Assembly: GCF_015706575.1 (NCBI RefSeq)
Contig: NW_024037064.1
Location: forward strand, 14,113,606 to 14,177,605
From: Patiria miniata
Taxonomy: Eukaryota > Echinodermata > Asteroidea > Valvatida > Asterinidae
Direction of reading: 5' to 3'
DNA: 64,000 nt
This document shows positions 47,401 to 54,677 of this stretch, in pieces. Positions within the stretch are counted from its first letter, which is position 1, and every line of letters begins with the position of its first letter. Both the position numbers and the translations under genes were made by a program. The notes under the pieces were generated by a model. The model saw nothing but the letters and a program-made list of their open reading frames with translations. It made no database searches and was not told where the DNA came from.

Positions 47401-49515
47401 ATTTATTGGCATCATATGAAATTCAGGCCAACTGCACTCCTCTCCAAAAGTACCGCATACAGGGTCATGAAAGTCCATATTGAAATGATGATTCAACAGA
47501 TCTAACTCATTTGGCATTTCAGTCACTAACAGATATCCATGACTTACTGTGGAACTGTGAGATAAATACCCATACAACTCATTTCCAGTATTCAGTGCTG
47601 CATCAATGTCATGATGAGAAGTCCATTCTTTTAATTTTTTCAACTTACTCAGCAAGACACAGCTCAATCCATTAGGTACACATTGTTTGCCACTGTGAGC
47701 TCCAAATTTAGGATGGCCTTGATGACAAGTTCCCTGTACAACTTTTTCTTCCAACCTTATATTATTTTCATATGCTCCACTCACTTTTCTACTATCTACA
47801 GGCCCTGCCAGATTTTCAGTCAACTCTTCATGTATACATGTTACTGATTTACATCTTCTTAGTTGCAATTTTCTATCTCCACTTCTTTGAGCATTATCTT
47901 CTCTTTCTTCACTTTTTTCCTGCATTTGCTTTTTCCTTGCTTTCATTTTCATTTCACTTTTTTCACTACTGAGCGACAGTTGTCTCTTTCTACTTTTAAG
48001 CATATAGGATGTATTCTGTGACTTTCCATCCTCACCAGCTACATGTAGTTTCTTCTTCTTTGATTTTTCTGAATCATTTATGTTTCCGGTAGTTCTTTCT
48101 GCATCATCTCTACTTTCATTTGCACAACTCTTATTTTTGTCCTTTTTGCTCCTTAACGAATATCCCCCTGTCTGTTTCAGCAATGCCTCTTTCTTATTCT
48201 TACCTATATTCTCTGTACTAGTTGCATCAATGCCACTCTCCATCACTGCACCAGTGTCATCACTGCATGAACCAATTACATCGTACACAGTGCCATCTGT
48301 GGGAATGTCAAGATCATGCACAAGAGAGGTACAATAAGTTGCCCTACCACATTTCAGACACACCCATGTTACTGACTTATTCAACAAAATTTGCTGCATC
48401 TTGTAGAAATTCATACATTTGACATGATAGTAAATATGACAAGAATCGCACTCCACTCTCCTGTCTGGTGACACAACCAACTGATCACACATCCAGCACT
48501 CTTCAGCATGAATCTGTACATCAACCGAACTTTGTTGACATTTTTTCACCAAACAATGGACATTCTTCACCTTTGCTTTGCCAACACTTGAACACTTTGT
48601 ATCAGACTTTCTCCCCAACTGCTTAACAGCATTTGAGCATGTATAGTTCTTGAACACCATTTTACCATCCAGAGTTTTCCACTTTTGCTTTTCTTTGCAT
48701 TTCTCTCTATGCTGTATCCTCTTTATCACATAGCTCAAACTTCTTTTTGTATGACCTTGAATATTCTTCTGTGCTTTCTCACAGCTTCTTTGTTGTTCTC
48801 GACTCATGCGGATCTCCATCCTACCATTCTTTGACCTATGATATACCTGTCTACGCTTGTATCTTCTCATTTTCTTTCTGTTTGGCTTAGATACTTTTCT
48901 TTTCTCTTTATGATACTCAACAACACAGTCCAAGACCTTAGCTCTGCTACAGCACGTCTTGCCCCTTGCTTTCAACCATCTCATTGCTACCTGATTTTCT
49001 AGTCTCTTCTTTGTTAGCTTACCGATTCTCTTCTGCTTCAGATCTATCACAGTTTCAGCCTCAAGGTATCCACCAGCTATCATCTGACCATCATCACCAA
49101 GTACATCACCACTCCTGTCAAGTGTCTTCTCAAGACTCATGCCCAGTTTTTTCTCAAGGTTACTGCTGAGAGTTTTCTCAAAGTTATTTCTGAGTATTAT
49201 CTCAAGGTTATTTCTGATTCTTATGTCAATATTCTTTGTATATTCTTGGTTATTGCCAAGGTCAATTGTGCACCTTTTCTCATGCCATACGGACCAGCTG
49301 AAGGGCACGCTGACCCCAGTACCCTCGTATAGAGAACAAGGAGGACGCTGACTCCCATGTTCTCGGAGTACGAACACACCTGGAGTGTGTGTCGGCTGGT
49401 TTGCGCACTGCCCAAATATAGGCAGGCGTCTCCCCCGAGGAGGTGCCAACCTCAGGGGAGTTGAAGGAAGCTTCTGCGGGCCACGGCCAACATCGATCTT
49501 GGGAATCTTCACCAT
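38446..49515 (-). CDS. Helentron (rolling-circle transposon) Rep-helicase-endonuclease polyprotein
   Basis: One uninterrupted frame. I place the start at 49515 because a strong acceptor (T-rich tract, TTTCTGCAG|AAAATGG) lies just before it; an ATG at 49566 is in frame upstream. Residues below are numbered from 49566. PHD-like finger ~355-410; UL36/C76-like cysteine protease ~612-812 (C629, D757, H759); the same pair again at ~929-989 and ~1247-1449 (C1265, D1392, H1394). OTU protease ~1570-1702 (GDGNCFF, C1584, H1698). Basic coiled region ~1752-1955. Cys/His region with MPAEASVNNLL ~1975-2122. Rep nuclease with HUH motif PHTH (H2488, H2490) and the tyrosine motif YVVSYMSK ~2682. PIF1 helicase with GGAGTGKS (3034-3041) and IIDEIS (D3123, E3124). 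AP-type endonuclease ~3490-3706 (E3523, GDFN D3640, YHES). The Rep-helicase-endonuclease order defines Helentrons. Every catalytic motif I looked for is present, so the copy may be recent or active. Confidence 0.93.
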   Translation of the reverse strand: MVKIPKIDVGRGPQKLPSTPLRLAPPRGRRLPIFGQCANQPTHTPGVFVLREHGSQRPPCSLYEGTGVSVPFSWSVWHEKRCTIDLGNNQEYTKNIDIRIRNNLEIILRNNFEKTLSSNLEKKLGMSLEKTLDRSGDVLGDDGQMIAGGYLEAETVIDLKQKRIGKLTKKRLENQVAMRWLKARGKTCCSRAKVLDCVVEYHKEKRKVSKPNRKKMRRYKRRQVYHRSKNGRMEIRMSREQQRSCEKAQKNIQGHTKRSLSYVIKRIQHREKCKEKQKWKTLDGKMVFKNYTCSNAVKQLGRKSDTKCSSVGKAKVKNVHCLVKKCQQSSVDVQIHAEECWMCDQLVVSPDRRVECDSCHIYYHVKCMNFYKMQQILLNKSVTWVCLKCGRATYCTSLVHDLDIPTDGTVYDVIGSCSDDTGAVMESGIDATSTENIGKNKKEALLKQTGGYSLRSKKDKNKSCANESRDDAERTTGNINDSEKSKKKKLHVAGEDGKSQNTSYMLKSRKRQLSLSSEKSEMKMKARKKQMQEKSEEREDNAQRSGDRKLQLRRCKSVTCIHEELTENLAGPVDSRKVSGAYENNIRLEEKVVQGTCHQGHPKFGAHSGKQCVPNGLSCVLLSKLKKLKEWTSHHDIDAALNTGNELYGYLSHSSTVSHGYLLVTEMPNELDLLNHHFNMDFHDPVCGTFGEECSWPEFHMMPINRALQQYLQQYYACFITFDGKTFVVIAQDGMYYIFDTHSRNRDGYQVSEGRSLLKRVHAWQDVHRYCSNLANSMCLSNNEQFELTGVSVSLDDEVGDNVLVHVSGISTVRDSTGCDVSNDHGVKDNTGNAGCSISNDGEFSDNVTEDVSHVSHGINKNVGCSNAPRTVQKGKEMSVQCNKVIGKIKQSEARKSKNSEAGENSPEKLSKIHNKQCWWCDQSIKSFETHVQCDSCDIWYHVKCMNFSKMDWLLTNKAVAWMCRKCRRSSFSKSLLYDLGIPTDINTFELTLQETHKEDEADKYALVDRMNADDSIKDKQMNNVNGVSDLKMKTCSARIRQGTGLRKKHVTKGTGLIIKQTGGYSLRKRNGQSSNDQDGRKRERDRIVETRSAMCTRSKKVVGSVSKGIDSDEKKCQEGNVQKDQAVALETKQTKRYELRSRKRQTSCASASCETNNGAKKMKSKIDDKSIGICAKKPGVSHQTRKSMKWKCEKVPIILKSKSDVTDLGNNMQTRTDTNSRVLAERTVQGNFHQGDLRFGFNSGKQCVANSLCAILYSRTKLLKDWSCHDMDVTLQTGNELYSHLSQSSTMNNDFLLVTELPDELDLLNHHFCMKFADPVCGTLGDECNLSEFNMIPMNRALEQTLQRYYACFICFHENTFVVIAQNGMYYIFDSHSRDQHGNQTSEGRSLLKCVSTWQDVHRYCNGLAQSMSLSSNEQYEITGMNVWLDDEVHVGQDAANIAYCSIQDNGSVIEACRHGTIKHDGAACNAHVSDQLSDTVAEDCPNSGHQVPSSNTGDVGDDVEITKVTRLDVLKFVQLRYITKVGLCRKHGMMNVCDEVDDISVECEQMERPRDVKTIKGDGNCFFRAISYAISGTEDNHMCLRVAVVNHMLKHQTKYYGILREGYNNVQEYVIHKRLFDSGIWATEVEIMAMGHMLGVDIYTFDDINKWCMFSKNIVEDSGVNLDEGIYLYHKQRIHYDVVLSLERHEMREAVTKNRDHKSCVDEKPHTECPSNTKEREHMTCETIEIDRAHKILKRQRRKRANMRLTRKVAREKAKNRYREKKKQRDTCKQNKKMYDKRKYRENADKKKEALNKRYRDESEFKVKRSKTERAKYRDNVAHRNNLKKKYQEKLSVSAKKKYRNNVVYREKLINAGKRRYCENETYKKESNNYKKQKYHPDINRERKINLAKLKYHVSTSYKNRLIAKIKQKYHTNAKYRRNLIQAGIERYHRKIAYRQYMRRCMDNVTKTFKQDICKGPEYVCASCHKLLFKKQVLKCNKYKYKHQSCISEQYLHTCSEDCQSKCVIGASSRSCLWICYTCHRKLLANKMPAEASVNNLLLINVPDELACLNVLEEHLIAINVPFMKLIALPKGGQHGMRGPVVCVPSNITDTVKVLPRAEHSHEMIRVKLKRKLSYKGYYQYQFVNRQHVDNALYYLKHNNQWYKDIEINNDWENPLSEVEDIEENEDDVRKEFSDKSDDSDDEQAGDDEETDDDRLRGMALDPCLQPIDIGQEVLDQYFSDVLCVAPCEGNSPIRILMEQGNEAKCFPALFPTGQPTFHDKRDVTITLGRYFHNKLMNVDNRFAQNTQYIFYAQYLSEIQKVMSSVSIALRKGSDKMPNGEKINARVISDSDKLSNILKSDSGYKFLKPIRGTPPYWQAAQKDVLAMIRQLGIPTWFCSFSAADMRWSEVINTILRQQGDSRDLKDLDWNEKCTVLRTNPVTAARMFDHRFHTFLRDVILSGAQPIGKVKDYFYRVEFQQRGSPHTHCLFWIENAPLMGRDKDKDVVQFIDKHISCKLPSKEQDEELNQIISEVQQHSRKHSKSCKKKGTECRFNFPRPPSEQTFITHPDGPMPSKKSSEDEMNECYEAEDLLKSVWTAIQNSENEQMTTSELFSNINITQKDFEKANDVLSNKCSIVHKREPQDVWVNLYNPDLIRCWNANMDIQYICDAYACVSYVVSYMSKAEREMGVLLSQAQVEVRKGNMEARESMKEIGSVYLHNREVSAQEAVYRVCTLRLKEGSRKVEFIPVGEDRIRMSLPLSVIKRKSGEDDDSIWMTSRIDRYLARPKNNKFKRMCLATFCSDYRVIYNNMAKKSHTQVYKLQNNLGHIQKRTRSDRAVIRFPRFSLAKHPEKYYRSILQLYLPYRTDIQLKPKQFDTHEEFYKNGIVKLNGALQSVRKIVESNRSLYEANAESVDEAEELLEKFGPQEDAWAMIAPETEKDRLECQKQHQPQDEDSENEFDIPDLKSLKDDNMKYTIEPHALKVSKQEAMNLLRCLNYKQKQVFYKVRQWCLDKVNGKNPEPFHVFVTGGAGTGKSHLIKCIYYEATRLFRGMLENPDDLSVLLTAPTGVAAFNIHGATIHSALSIGTNVTLPYHPLIEEKISTLRHKLRQLQILIIDEISMVDHKMLQYIHGRLRQIKQSRNHNAFGNVSILAVGDFYQLPPVKGKSLYRSDVTGDLWCDNFVKVELTKIMRQKEDKKFAELLNRLRVRKKTETLLSDDIGLLQSRETGEDWTDAIHIYPCNKQVDEYNTKTLFANFSNCVCINANDFQKDTKSGKMTLVKKSFKKGSKTNLPESLWVGVGARVMLIRNIDVADGLVNGVLGTVCEIVTIANEDSPKYITVKFDNEKVGSNLKRRCTSNSTDIVSIEMIEENVNKQCVRHQFPLKLAWACTAHNVQGMTLKTAVVSLQHTFSAGQAYVSLSRVVSLNGLVIEGLNEKYIYCNEAVAEAMSKMVSYIEPENDKRSSGTCDDCEKVESMGCHTTNTTIGLHNIEGLHAHYMDLKNNNVILSCDFICLTETWTNEHFNLDMDMSDYRWYHQPRCMSYDDTSNLSRMLKDQCHGGVAVCGKKDKVFSRLNLPIHNLEYIAFQVISNESVAVVVIYRPETYVITDFLHILKMLLNELHKISNKCVVMGDFNQNVMKQSSSVQKLMQDHGYTQCVSEATTEKGTLLDHVYARNIQCVETYVSPTYYSYHESVVIKF

Positions 49516-49946
49516 TTTCTGCAGAAACACAAACAAAAACAGAGGAAAAAAAATGACTAGTTCCATTCACAACTAGATAACATACGGACCACTCAGAAAG
49601 ATTTCTGTATTCGGCCACCACATTATATTGGTATATTATATTTTGCTACGCGGCAACCCGTGGTCCGATTTTTATGTTTTTGCTATCAAAAGATGCGCAA
49701 AGCTCGAGGCTAAAAAGTCATAACAGCTCGGGTCGCGAAATTTTTTTTTTTAGAACCTATCACGGAAAATGTTGAGGGGGGGGGGGGGGCAGATTCCGCC
49801 CCCCCCCGGCCCCTTTAGGGTTAAGAAGGTTTAACATTTACAGTCGACTCTCATAAATACTAACTCAGCCAGTCCTAGCCAAAATATCTGTTAATTTTGT
49901 ATTAACATGAGTGCCGGTCTCATTCAGCGTGCACATAAATTCACAC
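49516..49946. other. Upstream of the Helentron gene: probable 5' intron end and a G/C-run repeat
   Basis: On the minus strand 49519-49560 is a long pyrimidine tract ending CTGCAG, so an upstream leader exon is expected. A TATAATATACCAATATAATG-like stretch lies near 49620. 49740-49815 has long G and C runs, as in degraded MITEs. The first exon was not found. Confidence 0.45.
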
Positions 49947-50150
49947 TCCCTCTATTTTTACGAGTTCTGTTCAAAACTGACTTTTGCAGATGACTGTCCA
50001 GAACCAATGTGACTTTTGCAGACTTAAGCAGTCTTTTTTTCTTTATAAACTCATGTGTACGCTGTAATTTTGAAAGCACTTTTAAAGAAAATGTGACTTT
50101 CCTGCCTTTTTTTCGCAGTCGGACGTGCATGTTGTAGTTCTCACACGCGT

Positions 50151-50261
50151 GAAAGCTCTACACAATGAAAGCCCGATGGTAATTGACTGCTAAAAAAATA
50201 AATATGATGTTTATTTTTACTCTGCCAATCGCATCGAGCTTTCATCGCATTGAGCTTTCAG
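50151..50261. mobile_element. Small palindromic MITE, GAAAGCTC ends (copy 1)
   Basis: Left GAAAGCTCTACACAATGAAA; right GAGCTTTCATCGCATTGAGC then TTTC, inverted. A second copy at 63426-63537 has the same core (GCCCGATG, GATGTTTATTTTT). Confidence 0.7.
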
Positions 50262-50283
50262 GTTTCCCATCTATGGGCTAGCC

Positions 50284-50741
50284 CCATAAATGTGGCCTAT
50301 TTACTGGACTGCCTCCGTAAACATAGGCCACACATCCACATGTACAAAAAACGTGTCGACTTTGCCAAATTTAGATTTTCACATTTAGGCTTACTTTGTA
50401 GATTTTTTTTGCTTTAGAAGCATTGTCACCCTTTATATAGGCTAATCAGAAAGTGCTGCCTTTTTCAGATGTCCATTTTTCGTGAAATTTCCAGATACAT
50501 TTGCACACGTTTGCGTATCAAAATTTCAACATGAAATTTCACAAAAATTAAACATCTGAAAAAGGCAGCACTTTCTGATTAGCCTATATAGAGGGTGAGA
50601 ATGCTTCTAAAGCAAAAAAAATCTACAAAGTAAGCCTAAATGTGAAAATCAAAATTTGGCAAAGTCGACACGTTTTTTGTACATGTGGATGTGTGGCCTA
50701 TGTTTACGGAGGTAGTCCAGTAAATAGGCCACATTTATGGG
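50284..50741. mobile_element. Near-perfect 458 bp palindrome (foldback MITE)
   Basis: Starts CCCATAAATGTGGCC and ends GGCCACATTTATGGG. Arms of ~200 bp mirror each other almost base for base (for example CCGTAAACATAGGCCACACA with its inverse, and AAAGTGCTGCCTTTTTCAGA with its inverse), around a ~45 bp centre near 50490-50540. Non-coding. Confidence 0.9.
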
Positions 50742-51626
50742 CATGATGTAGCTGGAGTTACCCAGCCCTGAGTTTTATCATTGGGTTGTCAGTTACGTAA
50801 CACCCGATGACTGTTTCATGCACTTATATAAGGTTTACCACTCGCATCACAGCTTTGGTACTGGAACCGCAACCAATGGTGCATGAAACAGTCATCTGGT
50901 GTTACGTTTCCGCGTGACGTCATGCGCCAACAGCTAGCGCAGCCGGCAAAACGAGTAGTTGACAGCGATCGCTCTCTGTGCCTGTTAATCGACCGCCATT
51001 CATTGTACACAATTTTTTTTGTGCACAAACCAATAGCAGTCCTGGCCAATCCAGCAAGGTTGTCAAGTTAGCGGTTATTCCTCCTGTTTTCACTGCAATT
51101 GTAGGCTGAATCTTCATCGTGGATCGTTTTTTGGTAATCCTTACTTTAAGGACCCCGTTCCTATATAGGAAGGGAAAGACTCACCAAAACAGCTGACTAA
51201 ATGACACTCAAAAGTGGCATTCTGATATTTCTTGACACATTTGAACAGTTGGCAATGACACCTTCTTGATTGCAACTAACAGTAACTTGAGTTTATATAA
51301 AGAAAAAAGACTGCTTTAGCCTGCAAAAGTCACTTTGGTACTGGACAGTCATCTGCAAAAGTCAGTTTTGAACAGAACTCGTACAAAAATAGAGGTGTCC
51401 TAAAAGTAAGGATTACCCGTTTTTTACTTCAAGGACCTGTGTAATGGTTATTCCAGGCAAGTTTGGGGTGAGTTGCAGTTGCAATTAGTGTGTAACGGGG
51501 ACAAAATTGAACATTTTCCAAATTTTTTTGAATATACTACTAGTTACGAGAAAAATACGCTCCAGCCCTAGATGACAACCCAATGATAAAAGTCAGGGCT
51601 GGGTAACTCCAGCTGGGCATGATGGG
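50738..51626. mobile_element. Element with ~55 bp inverted ends (CAGCTGGAGTTACCCAGCCC)
   Basis: The left end (50738-50793: GGGCATGATGTAGCTGGAGT, then TACCCAGCCCTGAGTTTTAT) is the inverse of 51573-51626. Inside it lies a second inverted pair, GTAACACCCGATGACTGTTT at 50797 and AAACAGTCATCTGGTGTTAC ending about 50905, plus the MITE at 51133-51417. It abuts the palindrome to its left. Confidence 0.7.
51133..51417. mobile_element. hAT-type MITE, 285 bp, with 8 bp target duplication CGTTTTTT
   Basis: Duplicated CGTTTTTT at 51125-51132 and 51418-51425. Ends GGTAATCCTTACTTTAAGGA and CCTAAAAGTAAGGATTACC are inverted. Same family as 54051-54304, opposite orientation. Confidence 0.85.
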
Positions 51627-51739
51627 TTTTTGAGTGTGTTTAAATATCAGAATGTCAATTTTGAGTGTCATTTAGTCAACTACTTTGGTGAGTCTTTCCC
51701 TTCCTTTATAGGAACGGGGTCCTAAAAGTAAGGATTACC

Positions 51740-52413
51740 AATATATAGAGATATTACTAGAAACACAATGATACTGAAATATAAGTTTTTTCCACACACA
51801 AAAAAGCTGTACCTTTTCCAAAATACCACACACGCTATTGCCTACAACATGGCATGGTAACCGGTTCGGCAATAATAGTCTGGTCCATTAGATGTGTTCA
51901 TCATAGCATAGAGCACAGTCCAACGTTTTTCTGAAGCTGCGTTACCAGGCCAGTAGGTCTTTGGGTATTGAGGGCGCCCTTCAGCTTCTTTCACAACCCA
52001 CGTATGTTTCAGCCCATAGACCGTGCGTGAATTTATTTTGTCTTCTCACGCATGCCATGACGGTTTGAACGATTGTCTGGTTTTCATGTCTTAAAATGTA
52101 TCCTTCTCGAACGTACTTAAAAGATGATTCAAACCAAAAATTATCAGTAGAACAAGTGAACAAAGATATAAATTTTTTCTACAGTGTCGTAACGGCGCTA
52201 AAAACCTTTTCAAATATATGAAAAAAAATAATAATTATGGACAAAAAAACATACAAAATGAAATTAAAGGAAAAACATCGTTCGCTTTTGAGTTTGGTTT
52301 ACACATTTGGAAAATTTGCCGAGTAATACATTAGATCAGCAATAGTACCATCGAAAAGGATGCTAGATTATTTTCATTTTACAGGTGATTTGATGTAACT
52401 TAAAAGTAAATTT
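51740..52413. other. Gene-free stretch
   Basis: AT-rich. No exon, array or complete repeat that I can support. Confidence 0.45.
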
Positions 52414-52421
52414 GTAGCTTA

Positions 52422-52746
52422 CAAGGCCCGATCCAGAACACAATTTTTTTGGGGGGGGCCAAAAAAAAAATTGGTCCCCCAAAAAGTGGGTCCAAAAAAA
52501 TTACGGCGTGGGGATCGGGGCCCGCTTAAGGGCCCCGAAAAATTTTTGGATTGTAGATGCTCTGTGGTGCAATCTGAGGCAATTTCTGACCACTTTAACC
52601 AATGTTTTTTTGAGGAAAAGATGGTGGTGTACTCATTGCCTGCCTTTATTGCGATGTCACGTAAACAAAACAAAAAAATTGGTTTCGTTTTTTTTGGGGG
52701 GGGGGGCCATGCCCTCTTTTGCCCCCCCCCCTTGGATCCGCCCTTG
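52422..52746. mobile_element. hAT-type MITE, 325 bp, with 8 bp target duplication GTAGCTTA
   Basis: GTAGCTTA at 52414-52421 and 52747-52754. Ends CAAGGCCCGATCCAG and TGGATCCGCCCTTG are near-inverse. Inside are G and C runs. A different family from the GGTAATCC elements. Confidence 0.85.
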
Positions 52747-52754
52747 GTAGCTTA

Positions 52755-53659
52755 TAAAAATCGTCATTTTTTGAGTAAACCTATTTTGAAAGCTTCGTGC
52801 ACAAATAAACTGGTCCCAGTGCTCTCTATGATCGTACTTAACTGCATTTCAGGGGCGGGAACCAGTCAGTTGTAAATCGTTTCAGTTAAATGTATACATT
52901 TCGAACGGTCGAAAGATTACAAAAGGAGCGCGGCGCGTGGTGCGTGGCTAGACGGGCCAGATCCAGGGCGGGTCGGTGTAAAGTGTACGTAGGTGCACAA
53001 TAACAATACATTCAACGAAAAAACGTATGTGAGACCTTACTTTTCTCATTGAAACGGTTTCCGACTTAAATGATATTTATACATCGCACTTTCTGTGGCA
53101 TCGTTTACCATTTTTCAGTGAAGACAAGTTTACAGTAACTCGGCAAAACTGGAAATATATCCCCTAAACTGTCGCATGTTTTGAATTTGTGACCCAATAC
53201 TTTCGTACTACACGACACGGAAAAACAAAAAAAATCATCAAATACTGTTTTTTACGCTTAGGTTTGCAAAAGTGACTTTAATTGCCTTATATTCCTGTCC
53301 ATGTGGAAAGAACAATTTATCAAAGTACTTCGAACGTGATGTTGACCGATACTTCAGTGGGTCAAACCGAGACTGGAAGCAATGTTTGCCGATTATCAGT
53401 ATTTCATGCACATGCGCGCAGACTAAATGAGCGGCTGAAACAAACGCGAACCACAAACAAAACGTCCACAACCAACTGCTGCATAGCGACCGACATAACG
53501 TACGTAGCGACGATGGCCCGCCTGGAGCGCCGCTTGAGGACCCATGCGCATAAAGACGGACTGATTGTAGTAATACATGTATTACATCATAAATTTTTAG
53601 TTCTCAGTGATACAAATCGTCTGAATACAAAGTATGAAGTTCTCATCCTTCTGATTAAC
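52755..53659. other. Gene-free stretch
   Basis: Long open frames on the plus strand at 53282-53668 have no recognisable motif. The GC-rich patch at 53420-53560 has CpG-bearing words (GACGATGGCCCGCCTGGAGC) and could be regulatory. Nothing firm. Confidence 0.4.
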
Positions 53660-53960
53660 TTACAATAACTTTTGGCAGTAGAGAAAGAAATAAACTAATG
53701 GCATCCCTCATGACTACCCGTCCACCTAAAAGGAAATGCATCTGCTCCCACAATAACAGACCCGCAACTAAATTCTCAAGCCAGGGCACAAAATGTGTTT
53801 TTTCCCCCAATGTTTCTATGGCCTTTCTTAGCACCGACACACTTTTGCACCTTTCTAAGATGCTTTCGTCAAACAGCACATCGCCTTTCATTAGCGAGGA
53901 GGGCCTAGCACGCTTTTCCCCCATCCGCAGGTCTCAGTCCATTGCCCGAGATATTTTTAC
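53660..53960 (-). pseudogene. Coding-like exon fragment, unrecognised
   Basis: Minus-strand frame of about 90 codons beginning MGEKRARPSSLMKGDVLF and running to LLPKVI before a donor-like GTAAGT at 53661-53666. Composition is protein-like: mixed charges, and a hydrophobic patch near ENLVAGLLLW. Sense continues a few codons upstream (KISRAMD) across one in-frame TGA. I recognise no family. It lies in the gap between MITEs and downstream of the OB-fold gene on the same strand. Confidence 0.3.
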
Positions 53961-54050
53961 TACATGTACTCTCAATATTGTACGAAAATTAATCTAATTG
54001 CCTTTCCTTCATGCTTCATAAGTTGAACAAAATTCCATCCCACTGTAAAG

Positions 54051-54304
54051 GGTAATCCTTACTTTTAGGACGCCTCTACTTTTTACGAGTTCTGTTCAAA
54101 ACTGACTTTTGTAGAATGTCTGTCCAGTACCAAAGTTACTTTTGCAGGCTAAAGCAGTCTTTAGAAGTCAAGAAGGTGTCATTGCCAATTGTTCAGATGT
54201 GCCAAGCAGTATCAGAATGTCAATTTTGAGTGTCATTTAGTCAACTGTTTTGGTGAGTCTTTCCCTTCCTATATAGGAACGGGGTCCTAAAAGTAAGGAT
54301 TACC
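54051..54304. mobile_element. hAT-type MITE, 254 bp, with 8 bp target duplication CTGTAAAG
   Basis: CTGTAAAG at 54043-54050 and 54305-54312. The terminal inverted repeat begins GGTAATCCTTACTTTTAGGA at both ends. The best-preserved member of the family in this window, so it serves as the reference copy. Confidence 0.92.
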
Positions 54305-54677
54305 CTGTAAAGGATGTCCATGTTAATCCATTTTCGGTCCCCAAACTGTTTATGGCTTTCAATACTGGATACCAATACAGATAAAAAATACCTGTAACCG
54401 AATTATCAAACATTTAGAGAAATAGACTGTGTGGTCTTTATTACACCCATGTCTTAGCTTTCTAAGATTTATCAACTATGATCGACCAATTAAACTGGAC
54501 AGAATTCACAAAAACCTTCATTTCAACTATTAATGATAACAAATGATATCTCAAATACATTATTAACACTCACTTTACTTATAGAAAAGCATATTCTTTG
54601 AATATGACATACGATACCATTCAATTTTGTTTCACGATGCGATTTTTTTCTACATCTTTCCTTGAACTAAAATACAA

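Larger units (their letters stand above)
49947..51739. mobile_element. Old hAT-type MITE split by nested insertions
   Basis: 49947-50040 matches the inner left half of the complete MITE at 54051-54304 (CTCTATTTTTACGAGTTCTG, GACTTTTGCAGATGACTGTC). 51630-51739 matches its right half, ending CCTAAAAGTAAGGATTACC. Everything between (50041-51629) is other elements. The left terminus is eroded. Confidence 0.6.

Noticed and set aside
39428-49415. Many open frames antisense or out of frame to the Helentron gene
   Set aside because: Shadows of the coding strand; none has its own motifs or splice context.
52471-52875. Plus-strand open frames across 52.5-52.9 kb
   Set aside because: They run through a MITE with long G and C runs and cross its target duplication.
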